A DNA stretch of 64,000 nt from Strigamia acuminata (lineage: Eukaryota; Arthropoda; Chilopoda; Geophilomorpha; Linotaeniidae), in contig OX442321.1 of the NCBI GenBank assembly GCA_949358305.1, positions 8,395,605 to 8,459,604 of the forward strand, given 5' to 3'. Within the stretch, counting starts at the first letter, position 1; each line of letters opens with the position of its first letter. Positions 37,772 to 52,723 of this stretch are shown piece by piece. The translations under genes and the position numbers were made by a program. Below the pieces are notes generated by a model. It saw only the letters and a program-made list of their open reading frames with translations, was not told the DNA's origin and searched no databases.

Positions 37772-38353
37772 ATGCTGACTGACGAACGTCTTGCTTCTGC
37801 TCTGGGTTTCAAAGTTGGTAAAGTTTACCAGGAAAGTCGTACCAGGCAATACGGGACGCCTGGCAATGGTAATGTCCAACCCCAAGTGAACGAAAGCGAC
37901 ACCGGCCGCGATTTGGTCGTTTTGGAAGCCGGCGAGGCAGTGGCGCGTCGTCCGAATTGGTCAACATCGCAAGGTCCTTACGTGGGAACACTCACCTATA
38001 TCATCATTTTAATTCTACTCTCGGCTAGTATTTTTGGCTTAGAGGTTTATCGCATCAGAGAAGTCAACGTTTTAACTGACCGAATGGACTTGGTGCACAA
38101 TAATTTGGATTTAATACGCAATCAATTAATGATAGCTGTAAATATTTTAAAATTTTGGTTTATAATTCTCTTTTTCTTCTATTTTTCTGTTTTGTTTAAG
38201 CAGATGGCGTCTCCACGATCCGAAAGAGAGTTCGTGGATCTGATTAAGTCGGCAAATGCATTGAAAATAACGGAGAAACCTCATACGGAATATCACCATG
38301 CTCGAAAAAAACGTGATGTGAGAAAACGAGAAGAAAAGTTAAAGATGGATTAG
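37772..38353 (+). CDS. Type II membrane protein with furin-like site, TNF-ligand-like but lacking the TNF fold
   Basis: Two exons (37772-38137, 38204-38353), 171 aa. A 70-residue N-terminal cytoplasmic part has no signal peptide. It is followed by a transmembrane segment (VGTLTYIIILILLSASIFGL, residues 71-90), a heptad-like stalk (REVNVLTDRMDLVHNNLDLI) and, in exon 2, a basic RKKRDVRKR (residues 156-164) resembling a furin site. The protein then stops after EEKLKMD. This is the layout of a TNF ligand up to the cleavage site, and a real TNF ligand gene lies 1 kb downstream on the same strand. It may be a truncated duplicate, or an alternative 5' part of the next gene: exon 1 ends in phase 0, and the 39846 exon also begins in phase 0. 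No sequence family recognised. Confidence 0.7.
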   Translation: MLTDERLASALGFKVGKVYQESRTRQYGTPGNGNVQPQVNESDTGRDLVVLEAGEAVARRPNWSTSQGPYVGTLTYIIILILLSASIFGLEVYRIREVNVLTDRMDLVHNNLDLIRNQLMIAVNILKFWFIILFFFYFSVLFKQMASPRSEREFVDLIKSANALKITEKPHTEYHHARKKRDVRKREEKLKMD

Positions 38354-39267
38354 CAGTTTTTAAGATGTAAACGAGGAAGGAACAGCAGGAAATTGCTCAC
38401 TAATCCGCACTCCTACTTGAAAACCCAAAATAGAACAGGTAGCTCATGGGAACTAATTTGTTCCCTGTTTCTGAGAACTCATTTCCTTCGACACAAAAAG
38501 AAAAACGAAAAAAAAAAAGGATAAAACATTTTGTTTGAAAAACTTGAAAAAATAAAATAAGAAATCGAAAATGATTTTTGTACTATATTAAAGAAAAATA
38601 AATTTACTTGTATTTTAAACTTATAATCTCTCTTGTCACACTGATTTCGCCGAAGAGGACTCGTGTCGATATGTGGTGATTAAAGATAATTAACAGTTCA
38701 TCGAAAGATAATAGAATTGGACATTTTTTTTAAATAAATAAATACAAATAATAATTTTTTATTTTTTATTTTTTTTTAAATTGAACTTAGAACTCAATAT
38801 TATCAACACAAATAACTAAAGATAAATTATGGTGCAATAAAAATGTCACTAAATCTAAATTTATTACTCTCAATCTCAGAGGATTAAATGTTAGAATATT
38901 TTGTATGCACATTGACCATTTCATTCACAACTTAACTGGACAATTTGCGGGAATTAAATTAGATGATGGGAGGAGACAGGAAGTATACAACAACCAAATT
39001 CCACAAATCTCAAGAGAGTCTTCCCCTTTTTTTCCTTTTTTTCCAGAAATAATTCCAGGCAGATGCCATTTATTTTAAAAATAAGAATAAAAAAATAAAA
39101 TAAAAACCAAATATAAATATAAATATAAATATAAATAAACCTAGAATCAGACATATAATTAAGTTATAATTTGATAACAAACTACAAATTAGCAGTCTGG
39201 TAAGCCTGACCTTGAATCTTAATAAACTTTCTTTCAAATTAGTCCAGTCGAAACCGGAGGTCGAGCT
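38354..39267. other. Spacer between the two type II membrane protein genes
   Basis: AT-rich. AATAAA near 38597 is a candidate polyA site for the upstream gene. A good 3' splice site (TTTCTTTCAAATTAG, ending about 39242) lies 25 bp before the next start codon. No other coding signal. Confidence 0.5.
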
Positions 39268-40766
39268 ATGAGTGGTGAAGGAACAACAGTTACAGAGGTA
39301 CCTAATGCGCATGCGAATGGCGCGCAGCTCACAATTGATATCCCAGGTGCGGTGGTCGTCAAGTTAAAAGATCCCATTCCACAGGTGTGCCAACATGACC
39401 ATCGACACTAAATCGCATCTCGGCCATGCTAAGCTTCCACACACGGTCGCTGCAGCCTTCAAACTTTCGTGGGAATTAGTTGGAGCGCGAAATATTATCA
39501 AGGCCTTGTTCCCGCTACTTCTCCTGCTGGCCCTACTACTGCTTTTGGTGCCCGTGTCCGTCGTTCTGTACTTGAATGCGCAACAAGATGCCAAACTTAA
39601 TGCCATGTACGAACAAGTGCAAAATTTACAGCACGAGTTGAGCAGTTTGCAGAAAAAATGCAGGGCGTATGCCCACGTGCCTGTTGCAATTAATACCGTG
39701 CATTTGGTAAATATAGTTTAGAAAAATTTAATTTTTTTTTAGGACTGTCTATATCTAATCAGGATCGCATATTAACCTAATAAATCAATAGCAAATATCA
39801 GTTCCGTTTTTAGACTAAAACTTCCGTGAACTTTTATCTTTGCAGAAAAACGAAACTACCGAAGGGGAAAACACGCCGAAGGAATTCCAACAACTTGCCG
39901 TGAATGAATCGCCGGATCATCACGAAGTTTCTTCGAGAAATCGAAGAGCGGTTTCCAATAAACCGTTAATTTCTTGTCCAAAATGTAGTTTGGTGTATTA
40001 ATATACAATTTTTTTTAAGAAGTAATTTTATAATTGATTTCAGATGTGGTTGCGAAGCAATTTCGTGGAGATGTGTTCCAATTCATTCCCAGCAATGGTA
40101 TGTATCGGTTGAAAAAGAAAGGAAATAAACATCACCAGAACTTTTACGTTTTCCTTTAAAGCAGGTTACGTTACTATTTGGAAAGAGGAGGTTTGGTGCA
40201 ATGACACTAAAGGCACGAAAATAGTTTGGGATAAAAAGGCGGGAGGAATAAAAATTCTGCAAACGGGCATTTATCAAGTCAATGCGCAGGTATGTTTGAA
40301 ATTAAAAAATAGGGTTGCCAGATTGTTCCATTGTTCAGGACAAAAAGAATTAATATTTTTTTAAAGTAAAAAGTGAATTAAATTATAAAAACTATCTGGC
40401 AACCCGAAATTGTAAACCAAAGCTTGAAAAATGTAAATATCTCTGATTTTTGTGCAGTTAACTTTCATGCGTTTTGAGAACGTGGCTGATTTTCAACTGA
40501 AAGTTGAATCGGCCAATACGAACGAGGAGGTGGTGGTGAGCCAATGTCGAGTTTCAAAGAATCCCGAGGACAACGAGATTGCACCGACAACATGTGCGAC
40601 GAGTTTGCTCTTGTGTTTGAACAAAAACGACAGGCTTTTTATATTTGTGGGATTGTCCGATCTCATGGTTAACTTGGACAAAGTTTCCTCTTTCATAGGA
40701 TTGGCGCGAATTTCCAAAATGCCAACATGTCCCCCTATGGCAACCATTATGACAGACCTTAAATAA
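39268..40766 (+). CDS. TNF superfamily ligand (Eiger-like)
   Basis: Type II transmembrane cytokine. From the ATG at 39395 the exons are 39395-39706, 39846-39984, 40044-40097, 40165-40289 and 40458-40766 (312 aa). Features are a cytoplasmic tail, a Leu-rich transmembrane segment (residues 39-60), a coiled-coil stalk (LNAMYEQVQNLQHELSSLQ), a furin site RNRR (135-138), and a C-terminal TNF homology domain with YVTIWKEEVW, GIYQVNAQLTF and VSSFIGLARIS. An upstream ATG at 39268 (MSGEGTTVTEV...) joins the same frame if a 49-bp GT-AG intron (39385-39433) is removed, giving 338 aa with a different cytoplasmic tail; this start is used for the span. The family binds TNFR-type receptors and signals through JNK or cell death pathways. 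AATAAA is at 41006. Orthology to insect Eiger is an inference. Confidence 0.88.
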
Positions 40767-41193
40767 TAACCATCTTATAATCCATAATCCATCTGTAGAG
40801 CTTTCTCACCTATCATTTTTATCCCAATTTTCAATTTTTATATATCCGATTTCCAATTTGTTTTACCTAAAATCATATAAACAAAAAAAAAGACTGTGAT
40901 TTGTTAAAAGGCCTGTGATAAAATGATAAACAAAAAAATTTAAATGATTTGTTAAGTTTGGCTTTAAATATCTCAGGAAAAAGCGAATTGATTTAACGAT
41001 TGATGAATAAAGATTTTTATAATTACATTTCGTTTCCTCTTTAACGGTGTATATGCGATTCCACCTTTTCCCCAACCCCGTATTCATCGAGCCATTGACG
41101 TCATAGTGCAAATCATCTGGGAGAAGGCTAGTGGATGCTCCGTCTTCTGAGGAGGGAAATAACAAGCATCACCTATAAGATTTTCTATCCAAA

Positions 41194-42953
<1,760 letters not shown>

Positions 42954-45066
42954 AATGACATATCTACATGTTTACTCTATCAAAGGTTCCCAAGTTAATG
43001 GTATATGTCAGCACCGTGTGTAGCTTTATAATTATAACATTTATTTAGTCAATAAATAAACATAATATATCAAATGTTTTGAAAAAAAAATCAAAATCGA
43101 TTTTAAATGCATGACAAATGTTAATATCTCGTTGTTGAATCTTTTTTACGTCCTTTCTTGGGATGCTGGTTTTATCTTTAAATTATGTTATTCGGTACAC
43201 ACTCAATTACAATTGAAATTTTTGCTGCTGTAAATTTCTGCGACTAACTAGTACATATAAATAGATCACATTTTTCGTGTCATTACTTCCGATTTTATAA
43301 AAACTTTTACGATTTTTAACAACCTTAAAGTTTTCCTGTGACGTGTGTGAGTGTAAACGGTTAAAATATATATACAAATAATATCAAGGTTGTGTCATTG
43401 CTATTTGCACTTAATGATTATTGTAAAATTGTACAAATTTAAAGAAAATTACAATTTTTAATTATAATATATGAAATATACAAAAAATTGAATTGAAATT
43501 ATATTAATAGTTACATTCAACGGCAACTACACTATAAAGTGTAAAATATATTTGAGAAAATTGTACCGTTTTGAATAAATTGATGTGCCAAACCCTTATA
43601 GTTTGTAGTTTTGAGACTCACCTTATCGACATCGCAATCGCAACAGCAGTTTTGAATTCTTCCGATTGAAAAGTTGATTATACACGAAAACATCTGAAAT
43701 AAAATATATTATTTGCTATTAAGAAGTGTCCAATGTTAAATTCATAAATATCTAGCTACCGTACGACTGGTCCGGTTGCGGTCAACGTGTTGACACAGCA
43801 GATTTCAAGTAAACATGCCCCAACACGTCTAAGAAAATTATCTCTGAAGTTTCAAAAACTGCCAATAGAGTTCGCCACATTCTCAAAACAGGACAATTTA
43901 TTACAGTACTGAAGTAAAATGAACGATTTTTTTCACGACCGAGTTTTAATTGTAGCAATTTATTTTAATTTAAAAGGTGAAATAAACGCTCGTTAGTCTT
44001 CGAAACATTTTTTTTCCTCCTACTAAATGACAGCACGTCAGGCACGTGGCATGCACACAATGCGTCACGAAACCTAAGAAAACGTGCTTATCAATGGCAG
44101 CCTTTGAATAACTCATGCTACGATGATTACATATCTTGATAAAAGACCCCCTGCACAAGTGCATACAAATACCATTTCATGGCTCCCTAACGAAAAATAA
44201 TGGACTCAACTTTTACTTAGATCAACTTCCTTTTCCCGAGTCGTAAAAACCAACTGGACTTCTTATAATAACAATACAAAAGGCCCCTGCAACGGAAGTG
44301 GTCCTACCCACCTCTCCCCACTCCTCTAATTCTTAAAATGTCTAAATTCTCCAATTGCCACCTTCCATTTCCCCAAACACAATTTAAGCCAATATGGAAG
44401 AAAGCCAAAATTCTTTAAAGTTTGAGTGGGTGGTCTTTTCTTTCGTTCTTTCTTTCTTTGCTTTACCCTCTCTCTATTCTCAAATCTCAACGTCCCCTTG
44501 CCTTTTCAAGTTCAAAGTCTCTTCTTTCCCCTTCAACTGCATGTTGTTAAGGTCAACTAGATTTTTCAACCTAATTTGCACATAGTTGTTGTTTTTTTTA
44601 CTCGCTATTTTATCAATAATTAATGATTTCAAGTTTTCAACTGTCATTTCGAATGTACACTTAATAATTACGACATTTTTTTTCTATTTTTATACAACTT
44701 TGATGGCGATAGAATGAGATATACACACACACAATGCTGAAAACTGGTTGAAAGTGGAGAAACGGGAATACTATCATCATTATTCTTTCAGTCTTTTCAA
44801 AACTGACAGACCGAGGGAACGGAAAGAAAAAATAAAAATGTTTTTCTCCTCTTTTCACCTTGTCAAATACTTTTAAAAACACGCAAGCAGAGATGATTGA
44901 AGTAAAAATCTCCATTCTTCGCGATAAGAACAAATGGGATTTAATACCCAATCCGATCGAATAAAATGCCACAAATTTCTCTCCCAATTTTTTTTTAAAT
45001 GCATTCACTTACTTTGCTTTGCTCTTCCTGCGTTGCAGCGAGTACTCTGTCACTTAGATCTCATCA

Positions 45067-45079
45067 GTTGCTTGGCAAC
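45067..45079. promoter_or_regulatory. RFX X-box-like motif
   Basis: GTTGCTTGGCAAC, an inverted pair of half-sites with a 1-bp gap; it differs from the X-box consensus GTNRCC-N-RGYAAC in one position. No recognised gene start lies nearby. Confidence 0.45.
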
Positions 45080-48000
45080 CATCAACTGCTCGTTTTATCA
45101 GGTAAATCTCAAGACTGTGTTGATGCAGCCCTAGTGAGTAAGCGACGGTAGCCAGAAAAATTAAGAAAAATTCAGAAAAAAAGCAGACCATGCATGTTTT
45201 TGCGATTTTTTTTGTTTCATTCGAGGCTCAAATAAATTTACTTTCGTAAGAAATTTTTTTTTTTAATTCAATATAATTTAAAATTTCTACTCCAAATTTA
45301 CAGAAACAATTGTCGTTGTATTATAAGAAGCTAGATTTTTATTTTATTTATTTATTTTATTTATTTATTTGTGTTTTGCGAACTGTTTAACTAAGAGTTA
45401 GAACGTTAATTTTATATACAATTTTTTAATTTGTTGTTAATAATCTGTGATATCAATATATAGACACTTTTATATCAAACATTTCGACATTAAAAAAGGA
45501 AAATTAAATTAAAATTAAAACAAAACAACAAAATAAAAAATGCTCGCAACATCTTGGCTATATAAACACACTTCCAAACACTTTGAGAGCAAAATGAAAT
45601 CTCAAAACTCGGTAAAATTTATTAATTTCAGAACTTCAGCTTTTATCCTATTATTGTAAATGATGACGTACCAAGCAAAGTATTAAACGCCTGCCGTAAT
45701 AACAACAACACAAAGCAACGTAAACAAATAATAATGACATTTTCATGGAATTCAAAATTAAATGAAATTAAACTGAGAAGAAGAAAGAAGATAAAAAAAA
45801 AAAGTATCCATTGGCTTCCATTTTGATTCAATAACTTTCTTTAAAGGAACCTTTCAACGTGACATGCACCGTGACTCATGAGCAATGATTCATTCAATAA
45901 TTGAGTCTAAATTGGGTAGTCATATTTCTCCTTGCACTTGACACTATTATCCTCGATTGGATAAAGTTAAATTTCAAACTATTTCCACGTTCCGAGCGAT
46001 TATTGCTAAAGTGGATGAAAATAATAAAAATCGTTACAAAATTGTTACTTAATTAGCTTCGAATGAGCCCTTTAAACAGTCAAGTTTGTGATCTAAATTG
46101 AATTTTGGTTAAGTGCAAAATCCACTTTAACAATTTTCTGAGGCTTCAATTTTTATCGCTCGACTTGACTACAGAATTGTGGGCAGCCAATGATGCATTA
46201 TCCGAGCCTGCGTTTATGTCTGGCTTCCTCTCGCTCGTCATTATCCAATTAGAAGCGTGAACCGAATTTCGTATGAATCCATAATAGTGTGGTCACAAGC
46301 AGAAGAATGAATTCCTTACAGACTCGCAAACATTTATCAAAAGCCAATGAGTTATTTATTTAAAAGCAATAAACAAGAAAATTAAATTAATTTTAAAACG
46401 AAACACAGCCTCTAAAAAGAACAAAATCAGATAAAAAAATCATTTCCCCCCTATTAACATCAAATTACATCTAAAAATTAATAATTAAAACGAAAAAAAC
46501 ATGAAATTTATCCAAATAATATTAATAATAATAATAATAATAAAAAAAAACTCTTGAAAAACTGACTATCAAATACAACACATCCTTATATACAATTCGA
46601 ACCAATATTTAAAATCATTTTTATAATAAACAACATGGGGATTAATCTCTATAACAAAAATGTTGATTTATTTTTAAATTGCTTAATAAAATTTAAAAAA
46701 AAAAAAATTAAAAAATCAAAATCCCCCGCAACAAATTACAATGGCATATTCAGCAGAAATATTTAGTAAAAATAGAATAGTTTAAGATTGATAAGAAGTC
46801 CTTATATATTTATATTTTATTTTTTTTGCTGTTTAACTCGTTTAAAAATCTCTCTTCTTCATCACTCAAATTCCCAAAATAAACCGAATGGAAGTTCCAT
46901 GATATCCGTAACAAGTCGAAAACTGCAACGCCTTATTTTCACGTCTCTCTCAATCTGTTATTAAAGCTGTATTTCCAGACGGATCCTCGATGTCGGTGTT
47001 GGTAAACACATTTTTACACAAGGCGAGTCCGGTCAGTGTTGCTGAAAAACAAGAGGGATCCAATTCCCGCTTTTTCGCACTAACATTTCATACTGAATTA
47101 GCATTCTCTGATGTTATCACAGGTAGAGAGCCAACAGATGTCAGAGAGACTAAACTGAAGACGAAGAATCAAAAAAGCAAAAAAAAAAACGGGCAAAATA
47201 AAAAAAAAAAAAAAACACATACTTCCGGCAGTGTCGTCATTCCTGTGTCAGTACGTACTAAATATTCAACCTGGAAAATAGAAAAAATAAATATATAAAT
47301 AAATGCCTTTTTGAAACGTAATAATAAGGAAAAAGTGTTTTTTTTCCCTCGGTTACATAAGGAAAATTCATTCAAAAGAGGAAATTATTATTTACTTAAT
47401 TTATTTTTATTTACACGCGTAAGCTAATAATTTATGCTTTCATAAATTAAAAAAAAAACAAAAACAATTTATGTTTCACCATATCGTACTTAGATTTCAC
47501 CACGAGATAATTTTTTGCTTTTCGGTAATTTAGATTGAAGTTGATGATTAATTATCCCACAAAACGACGAAAATTACGCTATTTCCGGTTGTCCCTTGTC
47601 CGGCAGTGCATTAAAACACCATTTTGATTTTTCTACTCCTAAATTAAGTTCTCGTAAGTAATTCACCTCCCAATAGACGATAATCGGATATCAACCCGAC
47701 ATTTTCCGACAAAAATTTTAAAGTGCACAAATTCAATAACCACTGGAAATATACATCAAAACATTACACCAATGATTGATTCACGAACAGCTGTGCTCTC
47801 ACATCACCCCCACCCAACCAACCAAACGAAACAAAAAAAAAATCCCATAAAACAAAGGAAAATCAACACCACCCCCCCATTCAATTCAATTCAATAAAAA
47901 AAAAAAACCCAAACCACCAAATTTTAATACTCGATTCAATGTCTTCAATCCCTAAGCAAACCCAAGATGAGCCCTCCAAACAGCAACCCAATCAATAAAT

Positions 48001-48642
48001 ACATGAAAAAACGAAAAAAAGAAGAAAAAAAACTAGCATCATCAAACTTAATATCTTGAAAAAATTGCGATTAAAAAGCGAAAAATTGCACAAAAGGAAA
48101 AAAATTGCTTAACACCAGCTCTTTGCTAATAACGTTGAAAAGGTAATTCCTAAATTCATTGCCCATTTAAAGCTGCCAGAAGCAGTAGCAATAGCTACCA
48201 AGCCCTTATTTACAACCCCACCCACTAACCCTTCTTTCATCCATTTCTTTTTAATATCCAATATAGTAAATTCAAAAGAAGAAGAAAAAAAATCGGAAAA
48301 AAGGAGAAAAAAAAAATTAAACGTCATCAACCTCCACAGCAGGCCATTCACATTCATATGGGACTCGACCCCCCTGGTGAGATTATGCAGAACGTTCATA
48401 TAGGAAATCACTGTCAAATGTGTCCATATTGTATGTGGGAGAAATTGTTGGGAGCTGATGAGTAATTCTACACGTTCGTTCCATCTTAATATTGAGGAAT
48501 TTGAGAATTCGGCTTCGATTTCAAGGTTGGCGAGAATTCAAAATTCAAACAAATCAATTCTCTCACCTCGCGATATAAATGGGAATTGCCGAATGTCACA
48601 ACATTACTGTTTTCTTGTTTCAATCTCTTAACACTTGCGCGC

Positions 48643-48685
48643 GTTGCCTTGGCAACCGCATCTTGGGTAGCGTTACTATGGTAAC
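48643..48685. promoter_or_regulatory. Two adjacent RFX X-box-like dyads
   Basis: GTTGCCTTGGCAAC at 48643-48656 is a perfect X-box consensus, and GTTACTATGGTAAC at 48672-48685 is a second perfect dyad 15 bp on. Such a pair suggests a promoter or enhancer for a ciliary gene, yet no gene is recognised within several kb. Confidence 0.5.
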
Positions 48686-50295
48686 TTGTTTATCTCTTTT
48701 ATATCCACAACTCATACACGCCAGAAATTCACAACGCACTCAAAACCGATCATTTTATACTCAAGGCGTGCCCGAAATCATTTACTTTGAGACGAGAAAT
48801 GTAAACAAAAACAATAAGAAGAAGAAAAAAAATAGGCCTAGCTAGAAATGTATGATTAGGATTAAGAGATGCCTTTCCCTCTTCTAATAGTCGAATCATC
48901 AATCACAACAATGTAATCACTGTTCATCAATCATCAAAGATCCTTCACCTCGTTTTAACCAGTCAGGCGTCACACAACGCGAATTTCATTCTGGGTAAAA
49001 CGGGAACAATTACAACTCGTTCCAAATATGGCCAAGTTGGGAGCTGCTATCAGTTTTTTGAAAGGTCCTTTCGAAACTGATTATTTTACCAACATTTCGA
49101 GAAAAATGAAGGTTAAAGTCTCTGTGTGTGGACAGATTTTGGAATTAGTCATCACCCACAACAGGAAATTCCAGCCATTTTTTTTTTTTCAATTTTTTTT
49201 TTCTTGAAAATTATTATCACATAAAACAGTTTCAGTTTTGAGTAGTTGTCTGAAACAATTCATTTGTTTCAGGAAAACAAATTATCACCATTTCTGCAAG
49301 TCGACAACAGGAAGTAACGAACCAGATCCTTGGTTTTAATTATAATTATCAGCGTTCATGCAGAGACCTGTTTTAATTTATATTAAACAGACCAATTCGA
49401 ACACAATTCTGTCACTCAAATTGCTAAATTAAATATTTATGCAATAATGCAGAAAAAAATAAATTTCTTTTTTATTCTCTGTTGAATATAAATTTTACTT
49501 TTGAATAGGCAAACATAAGGAAGTCAAATTGAGAAATTGAACATGAAAATAAAGAAAGAAAGAAAGAATGAAAGAATGAAAGAATGTCAGGTGCATAATC
49601 AAACCGGTTTGCCCATTGCCGTGTGAGGGCGGGGCAACTCAAGCACATTAATATAAAATAGCACACACTTCTTGTCCATTGATGACACAATCTCCTTCTC
49701 CTAACTTGTAATTAGTCCGACTTTACACCAAAGTAAAATAATCACACACAAAAAATCCAAGAAAAAAAAATTAAAAAAAAAACCCAAAACCCCACCCAAA
49801 GTGGACTGGAAACGGAACAAAAATCCCAAAAACGTCACACAAATGACAAAAAAAAAACAAAAAAAAAATCCCTTCCAACTTTTCACACTAAATTTCTTTG
49901 TTTTCATTTTCAAACAATCCTTTTCCCCACAATTACAACCAAACAGTGTGAACCAACATCTAATACGACCCTGGGACCCGCCTGGGACTAAATTCATAAA
50001 TTAAAAAAACAAACTTAAAGAGGTCAGTGACATTTCTAAAGTAAAGAACAAACACACAAACGATGCGTAATTATCATTTATTTTTAAACCTCCACTTTTC
50101 TTTTCCACAATAATAATAACAACAACATCAACAATAATTACAATGAAAACTGATTTAATTCTGTAATAAGAGTATCGACCTTTTGTCCGTGTGCATATAT
50201 GAATTCTATTCTTTGACCCCGCACTCCTGAGATGGCAAGAAAACACAACAAAATCACTCTCCCTGCTGACTCAGTTCAAATTGAAACTCGACACT

Positions 50296-50297
<2 letters not shown>

Positions 50298-50331
<34 letters not shown>

Positions 50332-50333
50332 AC
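50298..50333. repeat. (GA)n microsatellite
   Basis: AGAGAGAGAGAG run of about 34 bp with one interruption (GAAAGAGAG) at its left end. Confidence 0.9.
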
Positions 50334-52177
50334 TCCTCCAGCTATACATTAGCTTTTTCCTATCACGTTTCCACTAAACTGCATGTGCCTAGCAATGACT
50401 AAACAACCAAGAAATCCACCAACTAGGAACCGAGCGCGAGTTATTGCTTGCCTTTCTTCCTATGACTGTGCTACATGACCCCCTACTCGTGCGAATGACC
50501 CCATAAGACTGGCACTTTTTCAATAGGCTCGGTCGTATTTTCATTAGTAAGCATCAGCAAAACAACAGCGATTTTAGACCTCAAATCAGACGAGATTGCG
50601 AATCGGGCCAACGCGATAGTATATCAAACGCCAAGATTTGCAGACAAGAATTCGACAAATTGATACGTTATCCGACTCCCATAGGAAGAAAATGCACACA
50701 TTCACATCCTGGTGGTGACTGCAAGGTCGAAAAGCCTCGTTTTGCTTTAATGGAACCATTTAACCGTGTTTTTTTATATGATTTTCTCGTCCTAAAATTT
50801 GTTTCCAACAATTTAAACAAATCACGTGATTTTTCTGTATTAGAAAAAAAAAAAAAAAAAGTGGGGCGAGACGAAGAGAAAAAATCAATCATTTAAGTAA
50901 TTTCCAGTCCGTGAAATTCGCTATAAAAACGTCCGATTTCATATTACATAGATCCTAGAGGCATTTGAGCCATGACTAACTGTCACCACCTTATTGCTTC
51001 ACGTCGCTCTTTTACTGACCACAAACTGATGAATTTTTCTTCATATTATTTTTTTATTAATGTAATAAAAACAAACAAGTATGTAGAAATATATTAAGAA
51101 TATTTTCAGTTTGCGCATGTTTACATTACACATCAATCATGATTATTGAAACGAGGAAAAAGGTATCAATTTGTTGTAATAATAGAACTCAAGGACGTCG
51201 AACAATAAACAAGGACAAGACGACCACTTGGAAAAGAGCACATCTTGCTTCAAGTCTTTTCTATCTATCAATCTGTGTAAAGGTCACCATCTGCAGAAAC
51301 AAAAGTGTGATGGAAACCCCTTTTCAAATCCAATTTCAATAGCAGCAATTCCATTTAATTTATGCGAATATCCCGATAATTAATTCAAAAAAAAATAATA
51401 AAAATGAAATAAAAATGCAAACTCGACCGAAAGAGGGTGAAAAAGTCTGGCGAGGGAGTGTAAATATGTGCAAACGGAGGCAGTGCATTTTACACACCAT
51501 CTGGATGATCTCCAGCAGCAATGAGTGTAAGGGAACAAACACAATGGTCACACGAAACCCCCTTAGATCGCCTTAAATTCTTTTCTTTTTTTTTTTTGTA
51601 TTTTGAGATTCGGGTCAGGGAAGAGATTTGGTGTTAACAAAAATGGCATGTTTTGTGTGCATTTTGAGTTTATTAAGAATTTCTTAAGTCCTCTTTAAAA
51701 GTTGTAAGGGCTTTTGACAGTTAATCGGCTGGATAAATATACATGGGTGAATGGCGAATCGAGGTCAAACACTAATGACGTCATTTTCACGGTGACAAAG
51801 ACTAGATAAATGGAAACAATTATACTTTATCTTCGTTTGCATGCCTCATAGTCATCGGCTGGCCAGGCCAATCAACTCCCAATCTCATTTGACCTTAAAC
51901 TAAGTGTAAAATAACCAAAAAAAATTCGTTCAGAATTTGTTTTCAACCCAAAAATATATAATACGAAAAATACCAATGAATCATCTTTCCATTAACTTTG
52001 CGCTCTAATGCAAGTCCCCATTTCCTCTTTCGCCCAGAGACTACACCTAATTCCGTATCCTGTTGAGATTAAAACACTTTTTTTTAAAACAAAAAAATAA
52101 AATAAAATATTTTGCAAAATTAAATTTCTTTGGGTGTTTTTTTGTTTGTTTTAATTATTTTTGTTACTCACTCGTTG

Positions 52178-52723
52178 TTATAGCAAGACACAACAGCAAT
52201 AATTCCTTTTGTCCTTGGATGGACTGTCATTCATTTCTCGGACTATCTCGGCGAACACCTCATTAACATTGCACCTATTTTTGGCTGAGGCTTCTAAGAA
52301 GGAGCAGTTCCACTGCTGCGCTAGGTTCGTTCCTTCGGTCGTGGTCACCTCTCGTTGATGATCCAGATCTACTTTGTTTCCTACGAGGAGTATTGGCACT
52401 CGATCTGTTCCCTTGACCCGCACGATTTGATCCTTCATCGTTCGGATATCCTGGAATGTTTGATGATTGGTGAGACTGTAAACCACTACAAATCCTTGTC
52501 CGTTTTTGATGTACAGATCGCGCATCGACGCGAACTGCTCCGTGCCCGCAGTGTCGAGGATCTCGAGTACACTCGGTGCCGAATCCACCTCGATCTCCTT
52601 GCGGTAGAAATCTTCGATGGTCGGGTCGTACTTCTCCATGAACGTACCCGACACGAACTGAACAGTCAAGGCACTTTTCCCTACACCTCCCGATCCGAGG
52701 ACCACGACTTTAAACTCCCTCAT
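52178..52723 (-). CDS. RAP2: Ras-related small GTPase Rap2
   Basis: Intronless 181-aa gene in a region where nearly all others are intron-rich. It starts [19 protein letters not shown] (P-loop residues 10-17). The effector region is [16 protein letters not shown], with Phe39 as in Rap2 rather than the Ser39 of Rap1. [16 protein letters not shown] is switch II, NKVD is the G4 motif and EASAK is G5. The C-terminus is basic and Cys-rich and ends in the CAAX box CVLL, which favours geranylgeranylation. Membrane-bound switch acting on TNIK/MAP4K-type kinases and adhesion. Upstream (52880-52900) is a GCCATCTTGGGGCGGG patch typical of a TATA-less promoter (YY1/SP1-like). The gene is divergent from scramblase. 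Lack of introns may reflect an ancient retrocopy; the frame is fully intact. Confidence 0.96.
   Translation of the reverse strand: MREFKVVVLGSGGVGKSALTVQFVSGTFMEKYDPTIEDFYRKEIEVDSAPSVLEILDTAGTEQFASMRDLYIKNGQGFVVVYSLTNHQTFQDIRTMKDQIVRVKGTDRVPILLVGNKVDLDHQREVTTTEGTNLAQQWNCSFLEASAKNRCNVNEVFAEIVREMNDSPSKDKRNYCCCVLL

Larger units (their letters stand above)
42954..52177. other. 9-kb gene-poor stretch
   Basis: No exon of a recognisable family is seen on either strand. Contents are AT-rich sequence, A/T homopolymers (48-50 kb), a GAAAGAAA-type patch near 49550, a (GA)n run at 50298-50333, and X-box-like dyads at 45067, 48643 and 48672. Parts may be UTR of Rap2 (minus strand) or of the tetraspanin, an undetected non-coding RNA, or a long intron. 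Short open frames are uninformative. Confidence 0.5.
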
